A stretch of DNA of 64,000 nt from Bacteroidales bacterium (GTDB lineage Bacteria; Bacteroidota; Bacteroidia; Bacteroidales; G3-4614), in contig SUXK01000002.1 in assembly GCA_015061035.1 (NCBI GenBank), forward strand, positions 1 to 64,000, in the 5' to 3' direction. The position numbers were made by a program, and so were the translations under genes. Shown piece by piece: positions 1 through 8,335 of the stretch (position 1 is its first letter; the number at the start of each line of letters is the position of its first letter). The notes below the pieces were generated by a model. That model ran no database searches, had not been told where the DNA came from, and worked only from the letters and a program-made list of their open reading frames with translations.

Positions 1-919
1 GGTCGATTGTTACACCTGCGGACATATCGGGTGCAGGTGCGAAATGCTGTTCCTGCTGTTGAGGCTGCTCTGTTCCAACACCGCCGTATGGGTCGATGTC
101 TGTCTGTTGTTGCTGCTCGATGATTTCTGTTTCGAGAGCGGAGCCACGACCAATTTTCAATTTAGGGTAAGACTTAAATGCGTGTTTGATACACTTCGCC
201 ATAAGGAAGCCTGTGTCTATCTGACCGCCATTTGCGCTATATAGGTTATTGGAGTTTGTAACCCATTGCCCCTTGCTTCTATCGTAATAAGAATTTTGCT
301 TATCGCTATAATCTTTAAGCCTCATCCAATCCTGCTCCATCATAACCGAGTAATCAATAGAGCCATCGGCACGTGTTATTTTTAAGAAACAGGCTACAAT
401 CTTATCTGAGGTGCGAGGGAAAGCAGACATATAGTTTAACACTTTATGCCCATTCTGCTCGCCGTATTGGAATGTGTCTCCCTCGTACACGATTACAGGA
501 TTGTCGGCGTGGCGTATCTGTCCTGCAACTTTACGGAGTAGTAACTCACCATAAGGAGAAATTGTCAAACAACAGACTTTTTCCTTAATGTCATAGCCTG
601 TCTTTGGGTCAACACCCACTTTTATTTGGCGTGGGTGTAAATAACAAAGTGCTTGTGCGCCCGGTGCAAGGGTAATTCCCTTAACCGCAAGGTCGATAAA
701 GGCATAGAAAGTTGATGACCCAGAGCATTCACGAAGTCCTGACTTCTCTCTTAACTGTTGGTTGAAGTAGATTGCCTCACGCTCGTACACCTGTTCTCCC
801 CCCTCTTTCCAAATGGAGTTATAAACATTGATAAATTGATTACGGACACACTCTTTGCGTATCACATCGGTTGCTTTTGTCTGTTGCAACTCTTGGGCTA
901 ATGTTAATGCATTACTCAT
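1..919 (-). CDS. recT: RecT family ssDNA-annealing recombinase (partial, runs off left edge)
   Basis: Manual translation of the minus strand from ATG at 917-919 gives an open frame to position 1: MSNALTLAQELQQTKATDVIRKECVRNQFINVYNSIWKEGG...FYAFIDLAVKGITLAPGAQALCYLHPRQIKVG...; RecT-like N-terminal pattern. Not in the supplied ORF track because it lacks a stop in the window. Confidence 0.8.
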   Translation of the reverse strand, partial: MSNALTLAQELQQTKATDVIRKECVRNQFINVYNSIWKEGGEQVYEREAIYFNQQLREKSGLRECSGSSTFYAFIDLAVKGITLAPGAQALCYLHPRQIKVGVDPKTGYDIKEKVCCLTISPYGELLLRKVAGQIRHADNPVIVYEGDTFQYGEQNGHKVLNYMSAFPRTSDKIVACFLKITRADGSIDYSVMMEQDWMRLKDYSDKQNSYYDRSKGQWVTNSNNLYSANGGQIDTGFLMAKCIKHAFKSYPKLKIGRGSALETEIIEQQQQTDIDPYGGVGTEQPQQQEQHFAPAPDMSAGVTID

Positions 920-959
920 AATGTTAATAATTAAAGTTATTGAAATACAGTTTGTTTAG

Positions 960-1060
960 TGGTTGCAAGCGGACTCGAACCGCTAACTCTCCTCTATATT
1001 GATTGAGACTATTAGATATTTTATTTTAATTGGAGCGTAGTTACCTTACTCTATGCAACC
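960..1060 (-). tRNA. tRNA-like element, atypical or degenerate (acceptor and T-arm intact, anticodon arm not canonical)
   Basis: Minus strand GGTTGCA...TGCAACC-A 7-bp acceptor stem; T-arm AGCGG-TTCGAGT-CCGCT; D-arm GAGT-AAGGTAACTAC-GCTC; long variable-like arm. No standard 5-bp/7-nt anticodon stem-loop found, so no anticodon assigned. Confidence 0.5.
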
Positions 1061-1066
1061 GATATG

Positions 1067-1339
1067 TTATAATTTAAAATAATCCTGTTTTACGCTCTGC
1101 AATGCTCTCAACTCTGCCGTGCGGTACTCAACCTTACCTGGACGCTTGCAAGGTTCTATCTTACCCTGCCTACGCCATCTATCTACATTCCCACGCCCGA
1201 ACATTGCGTATGCCTGACGTTGGCTAATTGTTTCGGGATCGTTGCGGACTTCGGAGAGCATACGAACTACCGAAGAGGCAACATCACGAACAAATGTGTC
1301 GTAGGTTACTGACATATCAGAGAAATCAAGCATGAGCAT
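1067..1339 (-). CDS. Small putative DNA-binding protein of mobile element (HTH/excisionase-like)
   Basis: C-terminal ...YAMFGRGNVDRWRRQGKIEPCKRPGKVEYRTAELRAL resembles a MerR/excisionase-type HTH. Start set at the internal Met (MLMLDFSDM) because the longer ORF would overlap the 1350-1481 gene. Confidence 0.6.
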   Translation of the reverse strand: MLMLDFSDMSVTYDTFVRDVASSVVRMLSEVRNDPETISQRQAYAMFGRGNVDRWRRQGKIEPCKRPGKVEYRTAELRALQSVKQDYFKL

Positions 1340-1349
1340 ATATTTTAAT

Positions 1350-1481
1350 TTACTTGTTTGTTGTACATAATGGTTTTTGCGAATACTCAACGTACTTTTT
1401 TAATAGTAGGCAATAGCGTCCGTTGAGTTGATTACGAGCTTTTGCACACTTGGCACAAATGGGATTGGTCTGCGTTTTCAT
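1350..1481 (-). CDS. 43-aa cysteine-containing small protein (mobile-element type)
   Basis: Minus strand ATG at 1479-1481 to TAA at 1350-1352: MKTQTNPICAKCAKARNQLNGRYCLLLKKYVEYSQKPLCTTNK. CxxC plus two further Cys. Below the ORF-track size cutoff. Confidence 0.6.
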   Translation of the reverse strand: MKTQTNPICAKCAKARNQLNGRYCLLLKKYVEYSQKPLCTTNK

Positions 1482-1504
1482 TGCTTATATGATATGAGCC
1501 ATTT

Positions 1505-1702
1505 TTATTTATTAATTTCCTTTTGATACTCTCGCCAAGCACTCACTAACAAGCACCACATAAGGTAAGCGAAGAACAGAACTACTGAAAAACCAAGCAA
1601 ACCGATTGTTCCCATAATGAGATGAGCGATACCCCATATTATTATACATAGGAACAAAAATGCATATAATCCAAGTTGAAGAAGGAGAATTAAACTATCC
1701 AT
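1505..1702 (-). CDS. Small membrane protein
   Basis: 65-aa ORF with two hydrophobic segments; overlaps the next gene upstream by 8 bp, as in a compact operon. Confidence 0.5.
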   Translation of the reverse strand: MDSLILLLQLGLYAFLFLCIIIWGIAHLIMGTIGLLGFSVVLFFAYLMWCLLVSAWREYQKEINK

Positions 1703-1898
1703 TTTTACAGAGTCTTTTTAATGTTTCTAAATCTTTTCTTTTAGGGTTATCACTATTTTTAGTGTCATCAATTAAAGGCATATCGTCTATCGTAGCAGAC
1801 CATTGTTTACGTGTTACAGGACTTGTATAAGTCACTTTGTAATGACCATAACCTACAAATGCAAATTGGAAATCATGAATACTAATTTTTGTTTTCAT
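1695..1898 (-). CDS. Hypothetical protein of mobile element
   Basis: 67-aa ORF in a compact minus-strand operon: FAFVGYGHYKVTYTSPVTRKQWSATIDDMPLID. Confidence 0.55.
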   Translation of the reverse strand: MKTKISIHDFQFAFVGYGHYKVTYTSPVTRKQWSATIDDMPLIDDTKNSDNPKRKDLETLKRLCKNG

Positions 1899-1904
1899 CT
1901 TTAC

Positions 1905-2102
1905 TTACCTTTTCCTTGTTACACTGATTGTTCTCTCTTGTCTGTTGATGGAAGTTGAAAAAAACTTATTCCACTCAAACCCATATTCACTACACATTGC
2001 TTTTACCGAACCTCTTTTCTCGGCTGGAAATACAAGTACATCACCGACTTCCATTTCTCGCAATTGTGATAAAATTGTTGTAGTTTTTACTTCATTTTTC
2101 AT
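1905..2102 (-). CDS. Hypothetical protein, first gene of the leftward early operon
   Basis: 65-aa ORF, MKNEVKTTTILSQLREMEVGDVLVFPAEKRGSVKAMCSEYGFEWNKFFSTSINRQERTISVTRKR; divergent from the repressor. Confidence 0.55.
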   Translation of the reverse strand: MKNEVKTTTILSQLREMEVGDVLVFPAEKRGSVKAMCSEYGFEWNKFFSTSINRQERTISVTRKR

Positions 2103-2142
2103 TACTTATTAAATTATTTATTTAACTTTATGGTGCAAAGAT

Positions 2143-2197
2143 AAACAAAATGACAATTAACACCAAACAAAATGACAATTATTTGTCAGTTTGTTTA
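2143..2197. promoter_or_regulatory. Candidate operator array between leftward operon and repressor
   Basis: Two exact copies of AAACAAAATGACAATTA (2143-2159, 2165-2181) 22 bp apart, followed by an inverted copy; together AACAAA-A-TGACAA-TTAT-TTGTCA-G-TTTGTT. Confidence 0.7.
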
Positions 2198-2214
2198 TAA
2201 ATATTTTTCTTACT

Positions 2215-2559
2215 ATGGATAAAACCCTGATGTTGGAGCAGTTAATAAACCACTACACAGATGGTAATAAAGCCAATTTTGCAGCAATGATAGGGATTAA
2301 GCCTCAACTACTTAGCAATTGGCTAAAACGAAATACGTTTGATGCAGAGCTGCTATATATGAAATGTAAGGATATTTCTGCTGATTGGCTTTTAAGTGGA
2401 AATGGAGATATGATTCGTAATACACAAAATGACAATTCACAATTTGTATCACAGAACAATGATCCTGAACTTATTGCCCTTTGCAAAGCATTAGTTGAAA
2501 ACTATCAGCAACGAGATGATGTAATGAACAAATTGGTGTCAATAATTAAGGGGATATAA
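2215..2559 (+). CDS. CI/Cro-like HTH transcriptional repressor
   Basis: MDKTLMLEQLINHYTDGNKANFAAMIGIKPQLLSNWLKRNTFDAELLYMKCKDISADWLLSGNGDMI: HTH plus the ADWLLSGxG motif of phage/ICE repressors. Start at the internal ATG; the track start is a TTG. Confidence 0.75.
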   Translation: MDKTLMLEQLINHYTDGNKANFAAMIGIKPQLLSNWLKRNTFDAELLYMKCKDISADWLLSGNGDMIRNTQNDNSQFVSQNNDPELIALCKALVENYQQRDDVMNKLVSIIKGI

Positions 2560-2972
2560 TGTTATTAAAAAGAATGAGAAAAACTATTACTAAAATAATT
2601 GGCTACACTATTTTTTTCTCATTGTTTATACCTTTTGTAGCATTAAAAAAACATCATGATTGCCATTATGATGAATGTATGATAATTTACACAGAAGGAA
2701 GATGTGGTTTGTGTATTGAAAGCATGATTGATAGTATATGTAAGGGAATAGTAATTTTATGGTTTTTCGTTATTATGGGAGGTGCAATGATTTTAAACAA
2801 AAACAGAAATACAATATCTCCGTATATAGTGGCTCTGTTAGTAATTATTATGGCAATAATACTTGCTTGTATGGATCCTTCGAAGTGCGAATTTGCTTTA
2901 TCTTTATTTCCTTCGTTTATATTATTAATTATTGCCTCTTATATTGACAGCAAAAATAAGATTACTAATTAA
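2559..2972 (+). CDS. Cysteine-containing multi-spanning membrane protein, coupled to repressor
   Basis: TAATG stop/start overlap with repressor; about four hydrophobic segments; HDCHYDEC...GRCGLC motif region. Confidence 0.6.
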   Translation: MLLKRMRKTITKIIGYTIFFSLFIPFVALKKHHDCHYDECMIIYTEGRCGLCIESMIDSICKGIVILWFFVIMGGAMILNKNRNTISPYIVALLVIIMAIILACMDPSKCEFALSLFPSFILLIIASYIDSKNKITN

Positions 2973-3010
2973 AATAACTCGCTAACAAATAGTTGTACGA
3001 CATTTTATAA

Positions 3011-3061
3011 CTCGCTGAAAGGCAGACCGAAATTACAGCGGCACAGGCTGCTGTTGAATAA
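3011..3061 (+). pseudogene. Possible 3' remnant of a truncated gene
   Basis: Short frame ...LAERQTEITAAQAAVE-stop immediately after ATAACTCGCT, preceded by an in-frame stop and followed by a strong terminator. Confidence 0.3.
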
Positions 3062-3089
3062 GTAACAACTTAAACAACTATAAATGTTA

Positions 3090-3121
3090 AGAGGTCGGTT
3101 AAAAACCGACCTCTTTTTTTT
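3090..3121 (+). terminator. Rho-independent terminator
   Basis: AAGAGGTCGGTT-AAAA-ACCGACCTCTTTTTTTT stem-loop with U-tract. Confidence 0.85.
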
Positions 3122-3209
3122 AGATAAATAATAATATTAACAATTCTGTACTTTTATAGCATTTCCCATATTTTATCTATGTTATTTATTAATTGTAGAT
3201 TTAAGATTT

Positions 3210-3998
3210 TCAAGGTACACACACAACTCTAAATCCAATTTTAGAACTTTTTGATGATGATACATCATAAAAGCGATGTGTAACTCTACAACTTGAAGCA
3301 TAATCGCTCCAACATCCTCCTCTTAATACTTTGTAATTTCCTACACTGTGATGTTTTACAGAATCATTCTTATAGGTATATGACATATATGTATCTAAGC
3401 ACCATTCATATACATTTCCACTCATATCATATATACCTAATTCATTTGGATGTTTTAATCCAACTGGGTGAATTTCTTTATTACTATTTGTAGAATACCA
3501 TGAAACTTTATCAATTTCATCACTTCCGCTATATTTTCGATTATTATTTTTTATCCCCCCTCGCGCTGCATATTCCCATTGTTCTTCTGTTGGTAACTGA
3601 TAATTCTTTCCTGTCAGTTCACTTAATTTTTCGCAAAACAATAGTGCATCATTCCAACTCACTCTATTAATAGGCATATTCTCCTCCATGCATATATTGT
3701 CTTTCATAATTGTTTGCCACTGTTTTTGAGTAACTTCAAATGCTCCTATATAATATGAATCTAAAAAAGACTCTACTGCTGGATATTCGTCACTATATCC
3801 CTCTCCTTTATTTACTGTTCCTAAAATAAATGGGCCTCCTTTTACGTAAATCATCTTCATACCCAAACCTGAAACTTGCTCTATATAACTTCCTGTTTGG
3901 TTAGAATCAAAGATATTCTCTTTTCTGTTTCTCTTTGCCTGAGCACTAATCATAATAATGGTTGAAATCATTACAGCAAAAAACAATACATTTCTCAT
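3210..3998 (-). CDS. Formylglycine-generating-enzyme/SUMF1-domain secreted protein
   Basis: Signal peptide then GMKMIYVKGGPFILGT...EYPAVESFLDSYYIGAFEVTQKQWQTIM...LPTEEQWEYAARGG...GNVYEWCLD...VLRGGCWSD...IGFRVVCVP. Confidence 0.88.
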   Translation of the reverse strand: MRNVLFFAVMISTIIMISAQAKRNRKENIFDSNQTGSYIEQVSGLGMKMIYVKGGPFILGTVNKGEGYSDEYPAVESFLDSYYIGAFEVTQKQWQTIMKDNICMEENMPINRVSWNDALLFCEKLSELTGKNYQLPTEEQWEYAARGGIKNNNRKYSGSDEIDKVSWYSTNSNKEIHPVGLKHPNELGIYDMSGNVYEWCLDTYMSYTYKNDSVKHHSVGNYKVLRGGCWSDYASSCRVTHRFYDVSSSKSSKIGFRVVCVP

Positions 3999-4054
3999 AG
4001 TTTTAAATTTTTATATTCCCCTACTTTTATTATCAGTATTCTCTTATTACATAC

Positions 4055-4177
4055 CAAAAGGTGCATTCCTGAATTTCTACCTTATAGATAGAGCAACAGA
4101 AACACACCTCCGAGATGGGGTGCATCAACTTTTGCTTCTCTCTACATTTATTCTGAAATTTGGTCGTTTTCGATTAC
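4055..4177. repeat. Diverged intergenic repeat, copy A
   Basis: Shares AAAAGGTGCATTCCT, AGCAACAGAAAYACACC and AATTTGGTCGTTTT...ATTAC blocks, in the same order, with copy B. Confidence 0.5.
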
Positions 4178-4302
4178 GAGAAATCAGCGATGCCTAATAT
4201 GTAAATTCAAACTTATTTTCTATTTAATTGCTTTTATATTTATTATCTATCCGTTTTTATTAATCAGTTTGTTAATATTATATTTTTTAATAATCACAAA
4301 TA

Positions 4303-4454
4303 AAAAAGGTGCATTCCTACGCTCATCCTATGTAACCGAGGTACGACCAAGCACCCAAATGCATTAAAACAAGCAACAGAAATACACCCCATATAGGAGC
4401 ATACTTATAACACTTGTTCATTAGCATTTTCTCAAATTGGTCGTTTTAGGTTAC
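4303..4454. repeat. Diverged intergenic repeat, copy B, with terminal inverted arms
   Basis: Same ordered blocks as copy A; additionally GTAACC-n-CGACCAA (4332-4350) is the inverse of TTGGTCG-n-GGTTAC (4438-4454). Confidence 0.5.
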
Positions 4455-4523
4455 AAATGAACAATAACAAAAGTATTTCTACAAAAATAATAATAATTTC
4501 TGAATTTATTATTATATCACAAA

Positions 4524-4557
4524 AAATAAGAGTTACACTCGAAGTGCAACTCTTATT
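4524..4557 (-). terminator. Rho-independent terminator for 4578-4775
   Basis: Minus strand AATAAGAGTTGCACTTCGAGTGTAACTCTTATTTTTT. Confidence 0.8.
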
Positions 4558-4577
4558 CTTTCAAATGTAAGGTTAGT

Positions 4578-4775
4578 TTACTTAATATTTTTAAACCACT
4601 CTGGTAATTTGTCTTTTGCAATAAAATAGTAGATTGCTAATCCAATCCAACTTGTTAGTAACAATATTATTATTGCTAATACTTTTGCTAAACCTGACAT
4701 TGGCATTTTCCAAATATCAAGTACGGCTTTTATACATAGGATTAATCCTAATAACCAAATAATAAAACTTATCAT
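4578..4775 (-). CDS. Small membrane protein (PLDc_N-like)
   Basis: 65 aa, two TM segments with ...LLLTSWIGLAIYYFIAKDKLPEWFKN; resembles phospholipase-D N-terminal membrane domains. Confidence 0.5.
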   Translation of the reverse strand: MISFIIWLLGLILCIKAVLDIWKMPMSGLAKVLAIIILLLTSWIGLAIYYFIAKDKLPEWFKNIK

Positions 4776-4806
4776 CTTCTCTTATTTTTAATTAGTAAAT
4801 TATTTA

Positions 4807-6555
4807 TTAAACTCCAAGTGATGCTGCAACTGCTTTTATCTTCTCTTCTGCTTGTGCATTTACTGCCTCGTACTCTGCAGGTGAAGATAATGTTCCACGT
4901 ACCTCGACATAGAACTTGATTTTTGGTTCAGTTCCTGAAGGGCGTATTGAAACTTTTGTTCCGTCTTCGGTGAAGTATTGGATCACATTTGCTGTTGTTG
5001 GCATATCCAATGTATATGTCTCTCCTGCCAATACATCTGTTCCTTTTAGTGTTGCATAATCTTTTATCAAGATTACTTTTGAACCTGCTATCTCAGTTAT
5101 TGGGTTTGCACGGAAGTTTTTCATCATTGCCTCTATCTCTTCTGCTCCACTCTTTCCTTTGCGAACTACTGAGATTCCTTTCTCTTTTGAGAATCCGTAT
5201 TTTACATATATGTCTTGTAACATTTCATATACGCTTTTACCATTCTCTTTTGCCCATGCCGCAGCCTCTGCCATCATTGGTATTGCTGACACTGCATCTT
5301 TATCGCGAACAAAGTCTTCTACCAAGAATCCGTAACTTTCTTCTCCTCCACCAATGTATCTCTCTTTTCCTTCTAACTCACGAATTACTGATGCAATCCA
5401 TTTAAATCCTGTATAACAGTCGTAACATTTGATTGAGTTCTTGTCAGCAATTGTTTTTATCAACTCGCTTGTCACGATTGTTTTTACAATAAACTCGTTT
5501 CCTTTTAATGTTCCCATTTCACGTGAACGAGTCATTATGTAGTTTAATAATAGGATTGCTATTTGGTTTCCGTTTATTAATACAAACTCTCCTTTATCGT
5601 TTTTAACTGCTACTCCAAGACGGTCAGCATCTGGGTCTGATGCCATAATAATATCCGCATCCACCTCTTTTCCTTTCTCTATTGCCATATTTAAGGCTGC
5701 AGGTTCTTCTGGGTTTGGTGATGCTACTGTTGGGAAGTTTCCATCAGGAATATCTTGCTCAGGTACATTTATGATATTAGTAAATCCGAATGCACGTAGT
5801 GCAGCAGGTACTAATTTTACTCCTGTTCCGTGTATTGGTGTGTAAACAATCTTCATATCACTATTACGTGCTACCAAATCGGGAGATAGTGACAACTCTT
5901 TTATCTTGCTTACATATATATCATCAATCTCTTGACCAATTACTTCAATTAGTTCAGGATTGCCTTTAAATTTGATATCTTCTATTCCTGCAACTTTGTT
6001 TACCTCTGCAATTGTATTTTTATCGTGAGGAGAAATCATTTGTGCTCCATCATTCCAATATGCTTTGTATCCGTTATACTCTTTGGGGTTGTGTGATGCT
6101 GTAAGAATAATTCCGCTTTGGCATCCTAAATGACGTATTGCAAACGACATCTCAGGAGTTGGGCGTAACGACTCAAACAAATATACTTTTATTCCGTTTG
6201 CTGAGAATATATCTGCTGATATTTCTGCAAATTTACGACTGTTGTTACGGCTATCATGTCCGATTACAACTTTTATTTGTGGTAGATCAGCAAACTCTTT
6301 TTTAAGGTAGTTAGAAAGTCCTTGAGTTGCGGCTCCTACTGTATATATATTCATACGGTTGGTTCCCACTCCCATTATTCCACGCAAACCTCCTGTTCCA
6401 AACTCTAAATCGCGATAGAATGCATCTATCAACTCTGTTTTGTCCTCTTGCTCCAATAGTCTTTTTACTTCGGCTTTAGTTTCAGCATCATAGCCTTCAC
6501 CTAACCATACTTGGGCTCTTTCGGTTACTTGTTGTAATAATTCGTCGTTTTGCAT
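4807..6555 (-). CDS. pgm: Phosphoglucomutase/phosphomannomutase
   Basis: 582 aa; FGTGGLRGIMGVGTNRMN, TASHNPKEYNGYKAY, DPDADRLGVAV, GGGEESYGFL, RPSGTEPKIKFYVEV. Confidence 0.93.
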   Translation of the reverse strand: MQNDELLQQVTERAQVWLGEGYDAETKAEVKRLLEQEDKTELIDAFYRDLEFGTGGLRGIMGVGTNRMNIYTVGAATQGLSNYLKKEFADLPQIKVVIGHDSRNNSRKFAEISADIFSANGIKVYLFESLRPTPEMSFAIRHLGCQSGIILTASHNPKEYNGYKAYWNDGAQMISPHDKNTIAEVNKVAGIEDIKFKGNPELIEVIGQEIDDIYVSKIKELSLSPDLVARNSDMKIVYTPIHGTGVKLVPAALRAFGFTNIINVPEQDIPDGNFPTVASPNPEEPAALNMAIEKGKEVDADIIMASDPDADRLGVAVKNDKGEFVLINGNQIAILLLNYIMTRSREMGTLKGNEFIVKTIVTSELIKTIADKNSIKCYDCYTGFKWIASVIRELEGKERYIGGGEESYGFLVEDFVRDKDAVSAIPMMAEAAAWAKENGKSVYEMLQDIYVKYGFSKEKGISVVRKGKSGAEEIEAMMKNFRANPITEIAGSKVILIKDYATLKGTDVLAGETYTLDMPTTANVIQYFTEDGTKVSIRPSGTEPKIKFYVEVRGTLSSPAEYEAVNAQAEEKIKAVAASLGV

Positions 6556-6645
6556 ATATTTTTATTTTAAAAGTTGTCTAATTCACAAATTTAAACAATT
6601 AATTTATATATTGTTCTATTTTGAGATATTTTTTTTATTTACATA

Positions 6646-8319
6646 CTAAAATCTTAAATTTCCAAGATATAATTTCTCATTTCCACAGTTATCAATTGCC
6701 TCAAATTTTAATGTATGTATTGTCCCTTGTTCAATTTTTTTTGTATCAATTTTATAACGTGCTATCTTATCTTTCATATCGTATGTAAACACTACAAATT
6801 CGCCATCAACCTCTCCTTTAAAATATTTTAAACCACTCTCATCATCTTTCACTGTAAATCGTATTTCTCCATCAACTACTCCATGATATTTTATATATGG
6901 TTTTGTTTGGTCGGCTTTTACGACAAACTGCCCGAATGTTTTAACTTGTGTTGTTAACCAACCATCACTATACTCAGAGATATACTCTTGAGATACTTTC
7001 CCTTTTTTCTTCCCTTCGCTATTTATTGATACAATATAGTACTTATTCTTATCTTGAATAGTATCTGCATCTATCCTTATTGAGAGTTTACAATTTTTAT
7101 CTACTCCTGCATAGTATGGCTCTATTGTATGTATTGCCGAATAATTTCCCGATTTTATGGTATCTGATTTTGAATATTGAGGAATATAATTGTCATATAG
7201 AGCATACGCTGGTATTCTCATTCTGAAATTTTCTTCTTCTATAATATATTCTTCATTATATTTAACCGATTTTTGTTTTATAGGTTCACTTTCTGTCTTT
7301 TCTCCAACTATTTCAAAAGCATATTCATCTTTGTTACCATAATAGTCAAAGACCTCATATCTAAATTTATATACTCTCTCTTCATCTATTGTGACCACTC
7401 CATTATTTGATATTTTATTCTTTTCATAAAAGGGAAGGGTATTTCCTGGTGCAAGAAAACTTTGCATATAGAGCGACTTGTCCTTTAAGAATTGTTCGCT
7501 ATTAATATAGGTGTTTATTTGCCGTCCTTTATCAAAAGAAAGTGTATCAATATAAGAAGAGTATATTAGTTCTTCATCTTTATAAAGGTTTACATAGTGT
7601 ACGCCATAAATGTTTCTCATTCCATCCATATAGTCGTATGCTTCTACCGCTAATATCAAATCTCCCCACACTTTTATTTGTGGCACAACACTATTTTCTC
7701 CTACTTTAATAATTTGTGTGTTGGTATTATTAACAACACCTCTATACGGCATTATAGATATTGCTTTAATTTTTGGAGAACGCGTATCTTTTATTTTATC
7801 TTTCAGATAGTTTAATGGCTCTAATGGATTTTGTGTTTGCGTATCACGCATCTCAAAGTGAAGATGTGGACCTCCGCTACTTCCTCTGTTCCCTGTATAT
7901 GCTACTATCTCTCCTTTTTTTACTTGTATATCGGTTGGCAAGAAAGATAAATCTACTGCATAATATTTTAATTGCTCTTGCTGATGTTGTAATATTTTAC
8001 AAATTTTTGGTGTAAAAGCATTTAAGTGTGCATATACCGATGTTATACCTGATGGGTGCGTGATGTAAAGTGCATTTCCGTATCCTCCTGCACTTACAGT
8101 TATTCGAGATACATATCCAGAATCTACTGCATATACTGGAGTTCCTATTGATGCTCTGAAATCAAGTCCTGTATGAAAGTGATTTGTTCGCAACTCTCCA
8201 AAGTTTCCTGTTAATTGTAAACTTCGTTTTAAAGGGGGTATTATTTCTGCTTGAGATACAAAATTTACTGCACATATCAGAAATAGTATGTACAGTAATC
8301 CTATTTTATTCTTTACCAT
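6646..8319 (-). CDS. M23 family metallopeptidase
   Basis: FGELRTNHFHTGLDFRASIGTPVYAVDSGYVSRI...GNRGSSGGPHLHFEMRD. Internal Met start gives a clean signal peptide; the ORF track extends to 8349. Confidence 0.88.
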   Translation of the reverse strand: MVKNKIGLLYILFLICAVNFVSQAEIIPPLKRSLQLTGNFGELRTNHFHTGLDFRASIGTPVYAVDSGYVSRITVSAGGYGNALYITHPSGITSVYAHLNAFTPKICKILQHQQEQLKYYAVDLSFLPTDIQVKKGEIVAYTGNRGSSGGPHLHFEMRDTQTQNPLEPLNYLKDKIKDTRSPKIKAISIMPYRGVVNNTNTQIIKVGENSVVPQIKVWGDLILAVEAYDYMDGMRNIYGVHYVNLYKDEELIYSSYIDTLSFDKGRQINTYINSEQFLKDKSLYMQSFLAPGNTLPFYEKNKISNNGVVTIDEERVYKFRYEVFDYYGNKDEYAFEIVGEKTESEPIKQKSVKYNEEYIIEEENFRMRIPAYALYDNYIPQYSKSDTIKSGNYSAIHTIEPYYAGVDKNCKLSIRIDADTIQDKNKYYIVSINSEGKKKGKVSQEYISEYSDGWLTTQVKTFGQFVVKADQTKPYIKYHGVVDGEIRFTVKDDESGLKYFKGEVDGEFVVFTYDMKDKIARYKIDTKKIEQGTIHTLKFEAIDNCGNEKLYLGNLRF

Positions 8320-8335
8320 AATTTTGTGCTTGTTT

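Noticed and set aside
4989-5405. 138-aa Leu-rich plus-strand ORF
   Set aside because: Antisense to pgm; Leu/Ser-rich composition is typical of the reverse complement of AT-rich coding sequence.
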